Shown here piece by piece: positions 50,101-62,100 of a stretch of DNA of 64,000 nt; positions within the stretch are counted from its first letter, which is position 1, and each line of letters begins with the position of its first letter. Origin of the DNA: CAYZXT01 sp964482515 (GTDB lineage Bacteria; Elusimicrobiota; Elusimicrobia; FEN-1173). Made by a program: the position numbers and the translations under genes. The notes beneath the pieces are model-generated. The model searched no databases. It saw only the letters and a list, made by a program, of their open reading frames with translations, and was not told the origin of the DNA. The DNA is taken from NCBI GenBank assembly GCA_964482515.1, contig CAYZXT010000004.1, positions 1-64,000 of the forward strand, given 5' to 3'.

Positions 50101-53100
50101 CCTGGCCCGCTGCGTCGACGGTGCGCGCATGGATCGCGTAAGAGAAGCCGGCCAGCCACGTCGGCGTCGAGCCGGTGAATTGCCAAGCTTCGTTGTTGGA
50201 ATTGAAATTTCCATCGGAGGGTTGCGCGTCGAACCAGGCGATGTCGTTGTTCGAATCGGTCCAAGTCCCCCGGAAAACCTGGCCGCTCACGTCCCAATAG
50301 GCGTTGGACTGCTGGCGGATGCGCAACTGCACGCGTTTGACGAAGCCGAGTTCCCCTCCGCCCGTGGTGTCCGCCGCCGTACCGGAAAGCGTCGGCAGGT
50401 TGCTTTCGTAATCCTGGCCCAGATCGTCCAGCGGCGCCAGGACGGCGTTGGTCGGCGCCGTGTTGTCCACGATAAAGGTCGAAACCGCCACACCGCTGAA
50501 GTTGCCCGCCCGGTCCTGGGCGCGCGCGGCCATCCTGTACATGAAGCCCGGCTGGAACGACGGCGCGCTATCGCCGGCCGGCGTGGACGGGGGGTAGTTC
50601 CAGGCGCCGGTCGCCAAAGTGCTGTTCACTACGCGGTAGTCCGTGGTGCCGTTGGTGAGGAACCCGGACCCGTTCCAGTAGTTGCCAGGCGTCACGTTGA
50701 AGGGATCTTCCTGCACGGCCACCTGGATCTGCGCCAGAGTGGAGTTGGGCGAGACCGCCGTGTCCGACGCGGTGCCGAAGAGCGTGGCGACCTGCGACGG
50801 CGTGTGGTAGGTCAGGCTGGAAATCGTGATGCCGGCCACCGGCGCGGTCGTGTCATAGACGAAGGTGTTGGTGCTGGTCTCGGTCACCACCCCGGAGCGG
50901 TCCGTGGCCCGCGCCTGGACCTGGTAGCGCTTGTTCGCGGTCCAGTTGAAGTTCCCCGCCGCCGGGTATTGCCAGTTGGCCAGCGGAGCGGACACGGCCA
51001 CGTAAGACGCCACGGCCGTATTGAAAGCGCTGCCGTCCCAGAAAAGCCCGTCGGTCTGGTTGAAGATTTTGACTTCCACCGTTTCCACGCCGGAATGCGT
51101 GTCGTTGGACGTTCCCAGGATTTTGGGGATCGCATTATAGTTCGCCAGGACCGGGCTGCTGATGAAGAGGGTCGGCGGCGTGTTGTCGAAATAGAAGGTG
51201 TAGACGGCGGGCGTCGCCTGCCGGTTGCCTCCGGCCTGGGCCACGTCCGTCCCGTACACGCGGACCGTGTAGGTCGTGCCGCTGGTCAGGTTCGCCGTCT
51301 GGATGTGGGTGGACGTCCACACCTGGTCGCCCTGGGCGCCCGCGAAGGCGTTGGGCTGCGCGATCATGTCCACGGCCGAGCCGCTGTCGAACCCGTCGCC
51401 GTCCCAATAGTTGCTGTCCGGCGTGTTCCGCTGGATCGTAATGTCGACTTTCGAGAGTCCGGACAAGTTGCCGTTGGCCGTTCCAGAAATCGTCACGATG
51501 GAATTCAGGATCGGGGCGCTCGGCGAAATGACCGCGGACGTCGGCGGCGTGGTGTCCACGACGACGCTGAACACGCTGCCCGCCGTCCCCAGGTTGCCGA
51601 CAGGGATCGCGATGTCGCGGGCGCGGACGTTGATGGTGTAGGACTTGTCGCTGATCCAGGCGTTGCTCAGCGTGCCGCCCGCGCTGTAGTTCCAGGTGCC
51701 CGAGGACGGGCCCAGCGCGCTGTAGCTGTTCACCGTAAACCAGTTCTGGCTCGGATCGAACACCGGCGAGTTGGTGAACACGGAACCGTTCCAATAATAG
51801 GTGGTGGACCCTTCCAGATAGTGGAGCTGCACTTGGACCTGCGTGTTCGCCGCGATGCCGGCCTGGAGCAGTCCGGTGTTGTCGTCCGCCGTGCCCTGCA
51901 GAACGCCCAGGGACGAGGCTTTCCATTTCGTGTTGGACGCGGGGCTCGTCAACTGGGCCGTGGGGCCCAAGACGTCGACGGCAAAGGTGACGGAGGAAAT
52001 GCCGGGAACGAAGAAGGCGTTCACGTTCGCGGCCATGTCTTCGGCCCGGACCAGCATGGTGAAGGTCTCGCCATTGTAGCTCGACCAATTCGGAAGAGTC
52101 GTGTACGTCCAGGACGAAGGGAATACATTGGTCGTTCTGAAATCGGGAACGCCGCTGACGTCCTGGAACGTCGCCCCGTCCCAGTAGTCGCCCGTGAGGT
52201 TTCGCTTGATGGCGATCTGCACGGTGTTGATCTGACCCGGGATCGGGTCGACCCATGTGCCGGAGGCGACGGAGACGTCGCTGCGGATCTGGCCGCCGCT
52301 GACGGAGGTGAGGGCCGCCGTCGGGACGGAGACGTCGTAGACCACCGACACGAGGCCCGCGGTGTTACCTTCGTTGTCGTCCGCACCTTCGATCAATCCA
52401 GTCAATAAAGTTTTGTCCGTGGCGCGCGTGCGGATCTTATAGGTCACGCCGTCCACGATGTGCGATGAATAGGCGATGACGTAGCTCCAGGACGTGGCGT
52501 TGGGCGAAAGCGACGTGGCCAGGTTCCACACGCGGTTCGCGCCGCCGGGCGCGGTCCAGGTGGATCCGTTCCACCAGCCGTTGTCGGAGGAACCGTCGAA
52601 GCTTCGCTGGATCGCGACCTCCAGGCTGAGCACGCCGGCGGACAGCATCCCGGCGGAGGGAGGAAGGTCAGCCGTGGTCCCTGATATCGTTGCCAGGGTT
52701 TTGGTGAAGCCGGGCGCCGGGATCAGGATGCTGCTCGCCGGCTCCGACGTGTCGAAGGTCATGAGGCTCGCCTTCACGGGGTTTTCCGGAATGGTGACGT
52801 TGAACCCCTGACTGCGGATCGTATACGAGGAGCCGTTCACGAACAGGCCGTTCAGCAGGCCGCCGTTGTCGTAGTTCCAGTTGGCCCCCGCACCGGCGTA
52901 GATCCAAGTCGAGAAACCGACCCACGCGCCGCCGCCGTCCCCTTCGGGATCGCTGTAATACAAACCGTTCTGCATGTTCTGGATCTGCACATAGAGTTGT
53001 TCCAGGTTGTTTCCCGTCCCGGCGATGGTGTTCAGCTGGTTGTAGGATTTCCCGTCCTGCGGCGTCGTGATGAAGGACTGGGCGGGCGGCGGGACGAACT

Positions 53101-56100
53101 TGAAGCTCCGCGTGGAAGTCGTCACCTGGAAGTTGGTGGCGTTGTCCTGCGCCCGGGTGGTGATGATGTAGTGGACGTTGTTGATCAACAGCCCGGCCGT
53201 GGTCGAGACGAACACCCAATTTTTCGTGCCGGGGTTGTAGCTGTTGGCGTTGTTCCAGATCCTCACTCCGCCGTTGGTCTTCCAGACGCCGGAGGTCGGA
53301 TACTGTTCCCAGAAGGCGTCGTCGTTATAGGGAAGCACGTTGTTGGCCACGTCGCGCTGAATGCTGATCTGCACGCGTGAGATGTCGGAGGGGCCGTAGT
53401 CCTCGGCCGTTCCGGAGATCGTCGGCAAAACGCTCAGGGTCTGCCCCTCGCTCACGGGCAACGTGATCCACGACTGCGGCGGGATCAGGTCGGCCGTGAA
53501 GGAGCTGATGACCGTGGTGAAGTTCGGCGTCTGGTTGCCCGCGCGGTCGAAGGCCTTCACGCGCACCATATAGGAGGTGGCGTTCTCGAGCACCGGCATG
53601 TTGGCGGAATAGCCCCAGGTCGTCGAGGACGGATAGACGGCGAGCGACACCGGGCGCGTCGATGCCTGGCCGGCCCAAACGCCCGTGACCGCGTTCCACC
53701 AAAGGTTATTCGTCGTGTCCATCAGTTCCACTTCCACGTGCTCGATGCCGGAAGCGATCCCGCCGCCGGGCAGGGGTTCCGCCGCCGTTCCGGAGAGCGT
53801 CGGCAATGAGCCGTTGTTGTGGAAGCTGTGGTCAATCGGCGCGAGCACGAAGGCCGTCGGCGTGGAGCGGTCCACCAGGAACGTCGCCGTGGAATAGGTT
53901 GTCTCCACGTTCGCGGCGCGGTCCAACCCGCGGGAGTGGATTTCATAGCGATAACCTTCCGCGAAGATCCCGTCGCTGTAGCCGGGGTTCCCTGGGCCGC
54001 TCCAGTTCGGGCTGCCGTTGTTGGTGGTCCAGCGGAACGTCGTGTCCGTGTCCCAGCCGCCCAGCGGGTTGGCGAAGTTCACGGTCCCGGCGGAATCGAC
54101 GCGCGCGAAGCGGAGGCGGACGCCGTTGGAAGGGTCCACACCCGAACCGGTCGGGAAGGGCTGGTTGTCGTCGAAGGCTCCGGCCAGGGTCGCCAGCGGC
54201 GAGGAGCCCTGGTAATAGGTGGTGGTGCCGGCCGGCGGCGTCGTCATCGTCGTGTCGGGCGCGGTGAAGTCCATGCGGATGGAAATCCCCGCGGTGTTCC
54301 AATCGCCGGGATCGGCCACCGGGTTGCCCGCCTGGTCCACGGCGCGCACGTAGAGGCGGTAGGAATTATTGGTGCTCCAGCCCGGCGCTCCGTTGACCAG
54401 ATTACTATCGATGTAGGCCCATGAAGAAGGATAGACCGCGGCGTTGCGCCATTTCGCCGCATCGCCCAGACCAAGAGTGTCGAAATCCGCTCCGTTCCAG
54501 AAACCATCGGCCGCGTTCTTGATGGCGACCTGCACGCCGGAGATCCCCGCGGGCAGATCGCTCATGTCGCCGGAAAGGGTGGTCAGCGCGTTGTACGAGT
54601 TGCCGCCGTTCGGATAGGTGATGCTCGACGCCGCGATCTGGTTGTCATAGGTGAAGTCGAAAGGCGTTCCTTCCAGCAGGTTGCCCGCGTTGTCCTGGGC
54701 GCGCACGCGGATGCGGTAGGCGGTGTTGTGCTGCCAGACCGGCGTTGAGGCGCCGGTCAAATACCAGTTCTCGCTCGTGCTGTCGAAAGGCGCGACCACG
54801 GCCGTCGCGGGGAACCAGTTCGGCACCGCGGACCATGTCGCCCCGTTCCAATAGGAGTTGCCGGTGTTCGTGGTGATGGCCACCTGGACGGTCGACACTT
54901 TTCCGGGAGCGGAATCCGTCGACGTCCCCGAAATCGTCGGCAGGGCGTTGGCCGGCGAGCCGGCGCCGCCCACGTAGGCCGTGTTCGGGACCTGGATGCC
55001 GGACTGCGGCAGGCCCGCGTCGTAGATGAACTTCACGCCTTCGTCGGACGCGCTCTGCGTCCGAACATTGCCCGCGTTGTCATACGTGCGTTGGCGCACG
55101 AGGTAAGTGTTGCCGTCCAGCATCTTGTTGTTCGGCGGGCGCGCCCATTCCCACTGGTTCGGCGTCGGGCCGGAGTTATAGGCGGTCGTGGTGAAATAGA
55201 CTTCGGCGGCAGCGACGAAATCCGACCCGTTCCACCAGGTGTTCGCCGCGCCGGTGGCCGACGAGGAGATGGCGATCTCCACGCGGGAAATCCCCGAGGG
55301 TGAATCCAGCGCCGTTCCCGAAATCGTCAGGAGGCCGGAGCCCACATACCCGTTGTCGGACGGGACGTACACCGTGGATGTCGGCAGGCCCACGTCGAAG
55401 GTAAAGGACCGCACGGCCGAGATCGTGCCCGTGGTGCCCGGCACGTCCCAGGCGCGGGCGCGTACCTCGAATGTGGCGCCGTGGCTCCAGGCGTTGTTGT
55501 TCGGCAGAACGTAGACCCAAAGGCCGCCCGACATCCCCGTCGGAGAGCTGATCCACACCGGGCTGCCGCTGGCCATCCACCCGCCGTTGCCGTCGTACCA
55601 AAGCGTCGCGGTCGCCCAGGTCCCGCTGGCGATCGCCAACTGCGTCCGCTCCACCGCACTGACCGCGTTCACGTCCTGCGCGGTGCCGGAGATCGTCAGC
55701 AGGCTGTTGAAATATTGCGGGGCCGCGGCCGTGGGCGTGGAGATGAAGGTGTTGGGGCCGGTGTTGTCGAAGGTGAAAGTGCTGCCGCGGACCGAGTAGA
55801 AGTTTTCCTCGTTGGGCGGCGTGGCATCGTCCTGCGCCCAGGTGGTGACGTAATAGCTCGTGCCGCTGTCGAGGGACGCGCTGATGAGGCGGCTCCAGTT
55901 GCCGCTCACCCCGACCGACCAGGTCACGGTGGTCGCGTCCACGGTCAGCGGCGCCGGCTGGTTGAAGAGCGAGAAGCCGTTCCACCATTGGTTGTCGGAC
56001 AGCCGGCGGATCCCCAGGAAGATCTTCATCACGTTGCCGGGGTGCGAGCTGCCCTGGTCCAGCGCCGTCCCGCTGATCCCGGCGGAGATGTCCTTCACGA

Positions 56101-59100
56101 CGCTGTTGTGGGCCGGGAACTCGACGCCGGAACGCGGCACGTCCGCGTCCATGAGGAAGGGGTTGGTGGCGTAGGCGACGCTATAATTTCCGGCGTTGTC
56201 GTAGGCCCTGGCTTCCACGCGGAAGCTGGTGTCGGTCAGGAAAGTGAAGCTGGAATACCACGTGGCCCAGCCGTCCGAGGTCTCGGCATCGAACCAGGCC
56301 GTGTCCGCGGAACCATCGGGGATGCCGTAGCTCCCGAGGTTATAGACGATCCCGGGCGTCCAATACTGCGCGGAATCGTTGTTGCGCACCCGCACCTGCA
56401 CGCCCGCGATGCCGGACGGGCCGTTTTCCGTCGGAACACCCGAGATCGTGGGCAGGCTCGAATAATGGACGTTCCCGGCCGCGGGCAAAACCATGGTGAG
56501 GGTCGGGGCCTGGTTGTCGAACCGGAAAGTGTAGGATGAAATCAAAATGTTCTGGCTGACGTTGTGGGCCCGGTCGTAGGCCCGGACTTTCACGCGGTAA
56601 GTCGTGCCCGTCACCCAGGTGGGCGTCGAGCCCGTGAAGGTCCAGGGGTTGGCGGACGTATCGCCGGCGGAGAACCCGGCCGCGTCGAACCAATCCTCGG
56701 AACCGTCGTTGAGGAAGCTGGCGCCCGTCCAGAACTCGTTGGAGCCGGGGCTCCTCTCGATCGACACCTGGACTTTCTCCAGGCCCGACGTGTTGGACTG
56801 CACCGTCTCGTTCGCGGTTCCGGACAGCGTGGGAAGGCTGCGCTCGAAAAGGGAGTTTGGATCCAAAAGCGCGGCCGTGGGGATTGCGACGTCGTACATG
56901 AAGGAGTTGACGGCCTGGGCGGAGGTATTGTTCGCTCCGTCGATGTAGCGCGCCCGCACGAAATACTGTTTGCCGGATTGCCACGCGGGAATGTTCTGTC
57001 CCCCCACGCCGCCCGGGTAGGACCAGTTCACGATCCCGCCGCCGCTGCCCGCCGCCGGAACCCAGGTGCTGACCGCGGTGTCGAACCCGTCGCCGTCCCA
57101 ATAGAGCGTACCGTCCTGGATCTGGATCTCCACCTGGCTGATGCCGGAGGACCCTGTGTCGCTGGCCGTTCCGTTGATCGTGCTCAAGGCTTTCGCGGAC
57201 ACGTCCGGCGCCATGCCCGCGCCGCCGTAGAAATCCGCGTTGACCGGCTTGGTCGCGACGATGACGCCCACGGTCTTGTCGATGGTGAACTGGATGGTGG
57301 TGCCGTTCTCCACGTTGCCCGCCAAGTCGATGGCGTTCACGGAAATGGAGTGGACCACGCCGTCCTGCAGGTCCGCCACCGAGGGAAGCGGGAAGCCGGC
57401 GTTGGGCAGGTTCCAGTCGGAAGTGCCGAGACCCGTATTATAGGTAGGCGTCGCGAAGGCCAGACCGCTCTGCCAGGAAACGCCGTTCCAGTACCATCCG
57501 TCGGAGGCCCGCCACAACCGCACGCGCACCGCGTTGGGGCCGACGCCGGACACGTCCGCGTTCACGGTGCCCGAGATGCTGGGAAGGTCGTTGCGGAAGC
57601 CGCCGTTGGCCGGAGTGACGATCCTGGAAACGGGCGCCGTCCGGTCGACGATGAAAGTCACGTGGTTGGTGCCCGTGGACGCGGAGGGCGTCTCGAGGTT
57701 CCCCGCCGCGCCGACCGTGTCCACGGCTTTGTCGCGGCCGCGCGCCTTGATCCGGTAAGTGCCGTCCCAGACCCAGTCCGCGTCGTCCACCGCGAAGAGG
57801 AACGTCCAGGTGGCGGAGCTGACGAAAGGATTCAGGCTGGCGGATTGCCAAGCCATGGCTTCGGTCACCGTTCCGGACGCCCATGAAGAACCCATCCAGT
57901 ACCAGGTCGTCGTTCCCTGCAGGGCCTGGAGGTTGACCTCTTCCAACTGGATGCCTGAAGCCGCGGCGCCGGGCTGGTCCTGGGAGCTGCCCGTGAAAGC
58001 CGCGCCTCCCGTCAAATCCGAGGGACGATATTTTCCGCCGGCAACGCCGACGCCCGCGTCCTGCAAGGGCTTGGTGATGTTCGAGCCGGGCGCCGCCGTG
58101 TCCATGTGGAACTGCCGCAGGGACTGGGGACTGTTGAAGATCACCTGCTCGTTACCGGCCGCGTCGAAGGCGCGCACGTCCATGGTGAAGGTGTTGTCGC
58201 TGTTTCCCTTCGCGGACAACTGCGCCGCCAGGCTCGCGTGCGTGTAATTCCAGGGAGCCGTCCCGCTCGCCGTCACCCAGGCGCTGTTGGCGCTGCCCGG
58301 CCCGAGGTTGAAGAGACCGGCCGCGTCGTTCCAATAGAGGGATTGGTCGTCCCAATACAACCGCACGTCGATGCGCGAGAGATCGGAACGGTTGTTGTAG
58401 GGCGACGAGCCGGGGATGGGGTCGTTGGCCGTGCCGGACAGCGTCGGCATGTTTTTGTACAAGCCGGAAGTCGTCGGTGTCGAAATGGTGGCCGTGGGCG
58501 TGGACGCGTCGAAAATGAAGTTGGAGGTGATGCTCTCCAGCGCCTGGTTGGTGGCCAGGTCCTGGGGCCGCGCGACCAGCGTGTAGGAGCGCCCGTCTTC
58601 CCAGTTCACCGCCGGGCTCGTGGACCACTGGATGATCTTCCCCGTCAGCGGCGCCATGACCGCGTCGAAGTCGGCGCCCGCCGTGGCCGTGTCCCAGGAG
58701 CTGCCGCCCTTCCAGTATTCGTTGCCCGCGCGCTTGATGCGCAACTGCAGGCGCAGGATCGAATCGTTCACCAGGGAACTGGTGTCCTGGGCGGTACCGG
58801 TCAACAGACTCAAGGCGTTGAAGGATCCGGGCGGGTTGGCCGGCGTGATGAAGGAGGCGACCGGGGCGTCGTCATCGATGAAGAAGCTGATGGGAGCGGC
58901 ATCAGCGGGGTCGCCCGCGTTGTTGAAGCCGCGCACGATGAAAGTATAGGAGGAATTGTTCGTCCACGTTACGTTGAGGGTCGACGTGCTCCAGGCCGGC
59001 GCCGCGTCGATGGGGCCGTTGTAGAAGACGGGGGCGGCGGAGACCCAATCCACCAGGCCTTCGTCCCATTGCATTTGGTCGGACTCGCGGATCAGCCGGT

Positions 59101-62100
59101 AGTTGATGCCGTTCACGGCGCGCAGGTCAGTGCCGGAACCGTCGGCCGAAACGAAATTGTTCGGCGGGGAGGAGCGGTAATGCTTGCCGGACTGCGGGCT
59201 GGAGATCGACGGCACGGGCGGCGGCGTCAGGATGTTGAACGAGATGTCCGTCCCGACATCCGACGCGATGTTCCCCGCTTTGTCCACAGCACGCGCCTTG
59301 GCGATGAACTGGCTCAGGTTCTTACCGTTGAAAATATTGGCGGGAAGCGTGTAGGTCCAGGTGGAGAACCGGACGGCGTTGACCACACCGGAGGAAAGCC
59401 AAATATCGGGCGAGCCGCCGCCGACCCACGCGGAACCGTTCCACCGGGCCGGAGAGCCAGCACCCGAATTTTGCGAGATGGCCACCTGTACCACCGACAA
59501 TTCGCCGGGAGCGGTATCGTCCGCGGTGCCCGTGATGACCGTGATGTTGTTGTAGCTCTGTCCGTTCTCGGGCCACATCGCCCGCGAAGTAGGCGAAGTG
59601 GCGTCCACGGTGAAGGTAGATTTTGACAGGACGCTCTGCACGTTGAGGGCCAGGTCCGTGGCGCGGGCTTGGAAGAAATAGGAAGTGCCGTCGGAGAGGG
59701 CCCCGTTCGGGAACGAGAAGGACCATGTGCCGCTCGTGTAGCCGACGAAGCTCGCGCTGTTCCACACGGCCCCGCCGGACACGAACCGATCCACGGGCGC
59801 GGCGTCGTTGTCGTCCCACCACAGGCCGGACGCCTTGTTCTGGATCGCCACCGCTATGCCGGCGGCCCCGATGCCGGCCTCGTAATCACGCGGCGCCACG
59901 CGCGGGCTCGCGTCCGTCGCGGTGCCTTGCAATGTCCCGACGGAGGCGAGGAACGAGTTGTTGAGGGGCGCCGTGATCGTGGCGGTGGGTAGGTCCACGT
60001 CGAAGACGAAAGTCGATTGCGCATCGGGCGTTTCGATGTTGCCGGCCAAATCGATGGACCGCGCGCCCACGGTATATTGGTAGCCGGAACCATAGAACGT
60101 CGCCTCGTTGGGGCTGATCGTCTCACCCCACACCGTCGTGCCGGGCAGCAGGGGAAGGATGTTCGGGAAGCGGTCGAGCGGGCCCGCCAGCCAGTTGGAC
60201 CCGTTCCAGTAAAGTCCGTCTGACCGTTGGATCCGCACGCGGATCGTGTTGCCGCCCTGGATCTCGACGCCCGATCCCTGCTCGATGGGATCGTCCTTGG
60301 CCGTCCCTGAAATGGTGGCGAGCGGCGTCCGGATGGCGCTGTTGGCCGACGGCGCGACCAGGCTCGACGCCGGTGCCGTGTTATCGAAGAAGAACGAAAC
60401 GCCACCCGTGTTGGAACCGAGGCTCGCGTCCGGCACGGCCAGCCAGTTGCCCGCGCCGTCCTGCGCCTCCACCCACACCTTGAACGTGCGGTTGGAGACC
60501 ATGCTGGCGATCGGAGGGACGACCGTCCAGGAAGAAACGAAAAGCGTCACGGTGGAACGCTGGATGCCGGGGACGAAGGCGTTGTCGGACTGGCGCCAGT
60601 AAACGTTGTCGCTGACGTTCTTCAGCACGATCCGCACCTGCGAAACGCCGGTGTTCCCCGTCGTGGCGTCGTTCACGGTCCCCGAGATGTTCGGCAGAGC
60701 GGCCGTGCGGTAATTCGCGCCGGGCACGGGGACCACGAAATCGGCCAACGGCGCCTGGCTGTCGAAGGTCACGGTAATGCCTTTGCCGCTGGCCTCGGAA
60801 TCCGTCGGACCGAAGGGCGCGTTCAACGCCAGGTCCACGGGCCGCACCACGATCTGCATCACGCCGCCGCTGCCCAGGTCCGCCACCAACGGCCCGGGAA
60901 CGTTGTAGGTCCAGGCGTTGGACGTGGCGGGCGTGGTCGTGTTGGTGGTTTGGTACCACGTCGGCTGCGGCGCATTGAAGAGGGCGCCGCCCCACCAGTT
61001 GAAGCCCGTTTTCTTGAAAGCGATATAGACGGTGTGCGTTCCCAGTCCCGCCTCGTAGGCCAGGGTGCCCGTGGGGTCGTCGGAGGCGGTCCCGCTGATG
61101 AGAGCGAGGCTGGTCGTGTAGCCCGCCAGCGGGGACACGATGGTCACCGTCGGGGCCTGGACGTCGTAGCGGATTTCCGTGACCGCCGACGTGAAGACGT
61201 TGCCCGCCGCGTCGGCGGCCCGCACGCGCAGGTGGTAACGCTCATCGTTCAGGAAGAACAGGTTGCCGCTGTTGTAGGACCAGCTCGCGGGCGTCCCCTG
61301 CGCCGGCAGGAAGATGAGCGTGCCGCTGTTGTTGGTGTAGGTGGAGCCGTCGAACTCGAAGGTGTTCTGCACCCGGCGGATCGACACGGACACCGTCGAC
61401 ACGTAAGTCTCCACGTCGCTCGACGAACCGACGATGGGCGTCGACAATAAAACGGTGGAATAGGTCTGGCTGTCCAACGGGCTGCTGATGGCCGCCGAGG
61501 GGGCTCCGGTATCGATCAGGAAGGTTTTCGTCGAATAGACGCTGGAGTAATTGCCGGCCCAGTCCACGGCGCGGATCACGACCGTGTAGGTCGTGTTGGT
61601 CAGGAGCATGGAGCCAGGCACATTATAGTGCCAGCCTGTATCGCTGTCTTTGACGAACGGGGCGGTGCTCAGCGACGTCATCCAGGTGGGGACCGTCGTC
61701 CAGGTGGAGCCGTTGGTCCAATAATACGCGGGCGATGTGCCGGTGCTGATCTTCATTTCGATCCATTGGGTCCCGGAAAGCGTGGAATTGGCCGTGCCGG
61801 AAATGGTGGTCAGGGCGTTCAGGATGCCCGCGGCAGGATCGGTGACGCCCACCAGGGGAGGCGTATCATCCACGATGAACTTGCGCTGGTTCGTTCCAGG
61901 CGTGACGGTCGTCTCCACCGTCCCCTGCCCGGTGCCGTCGCCCAGGGTGGTCGCGTCCCGGCCGCGGCTCTCCAATATATATTCCTTGTCTCCCGCGGGC
62001 CACGCAATGTCGTTTTCCACGTATATCCAGCTGCCGGCGCCGTAGGACGCGCCGCGCCAGGCCTGGGAAGCCGCCGCCGCGCCGCTGGAGAACCCGGTGT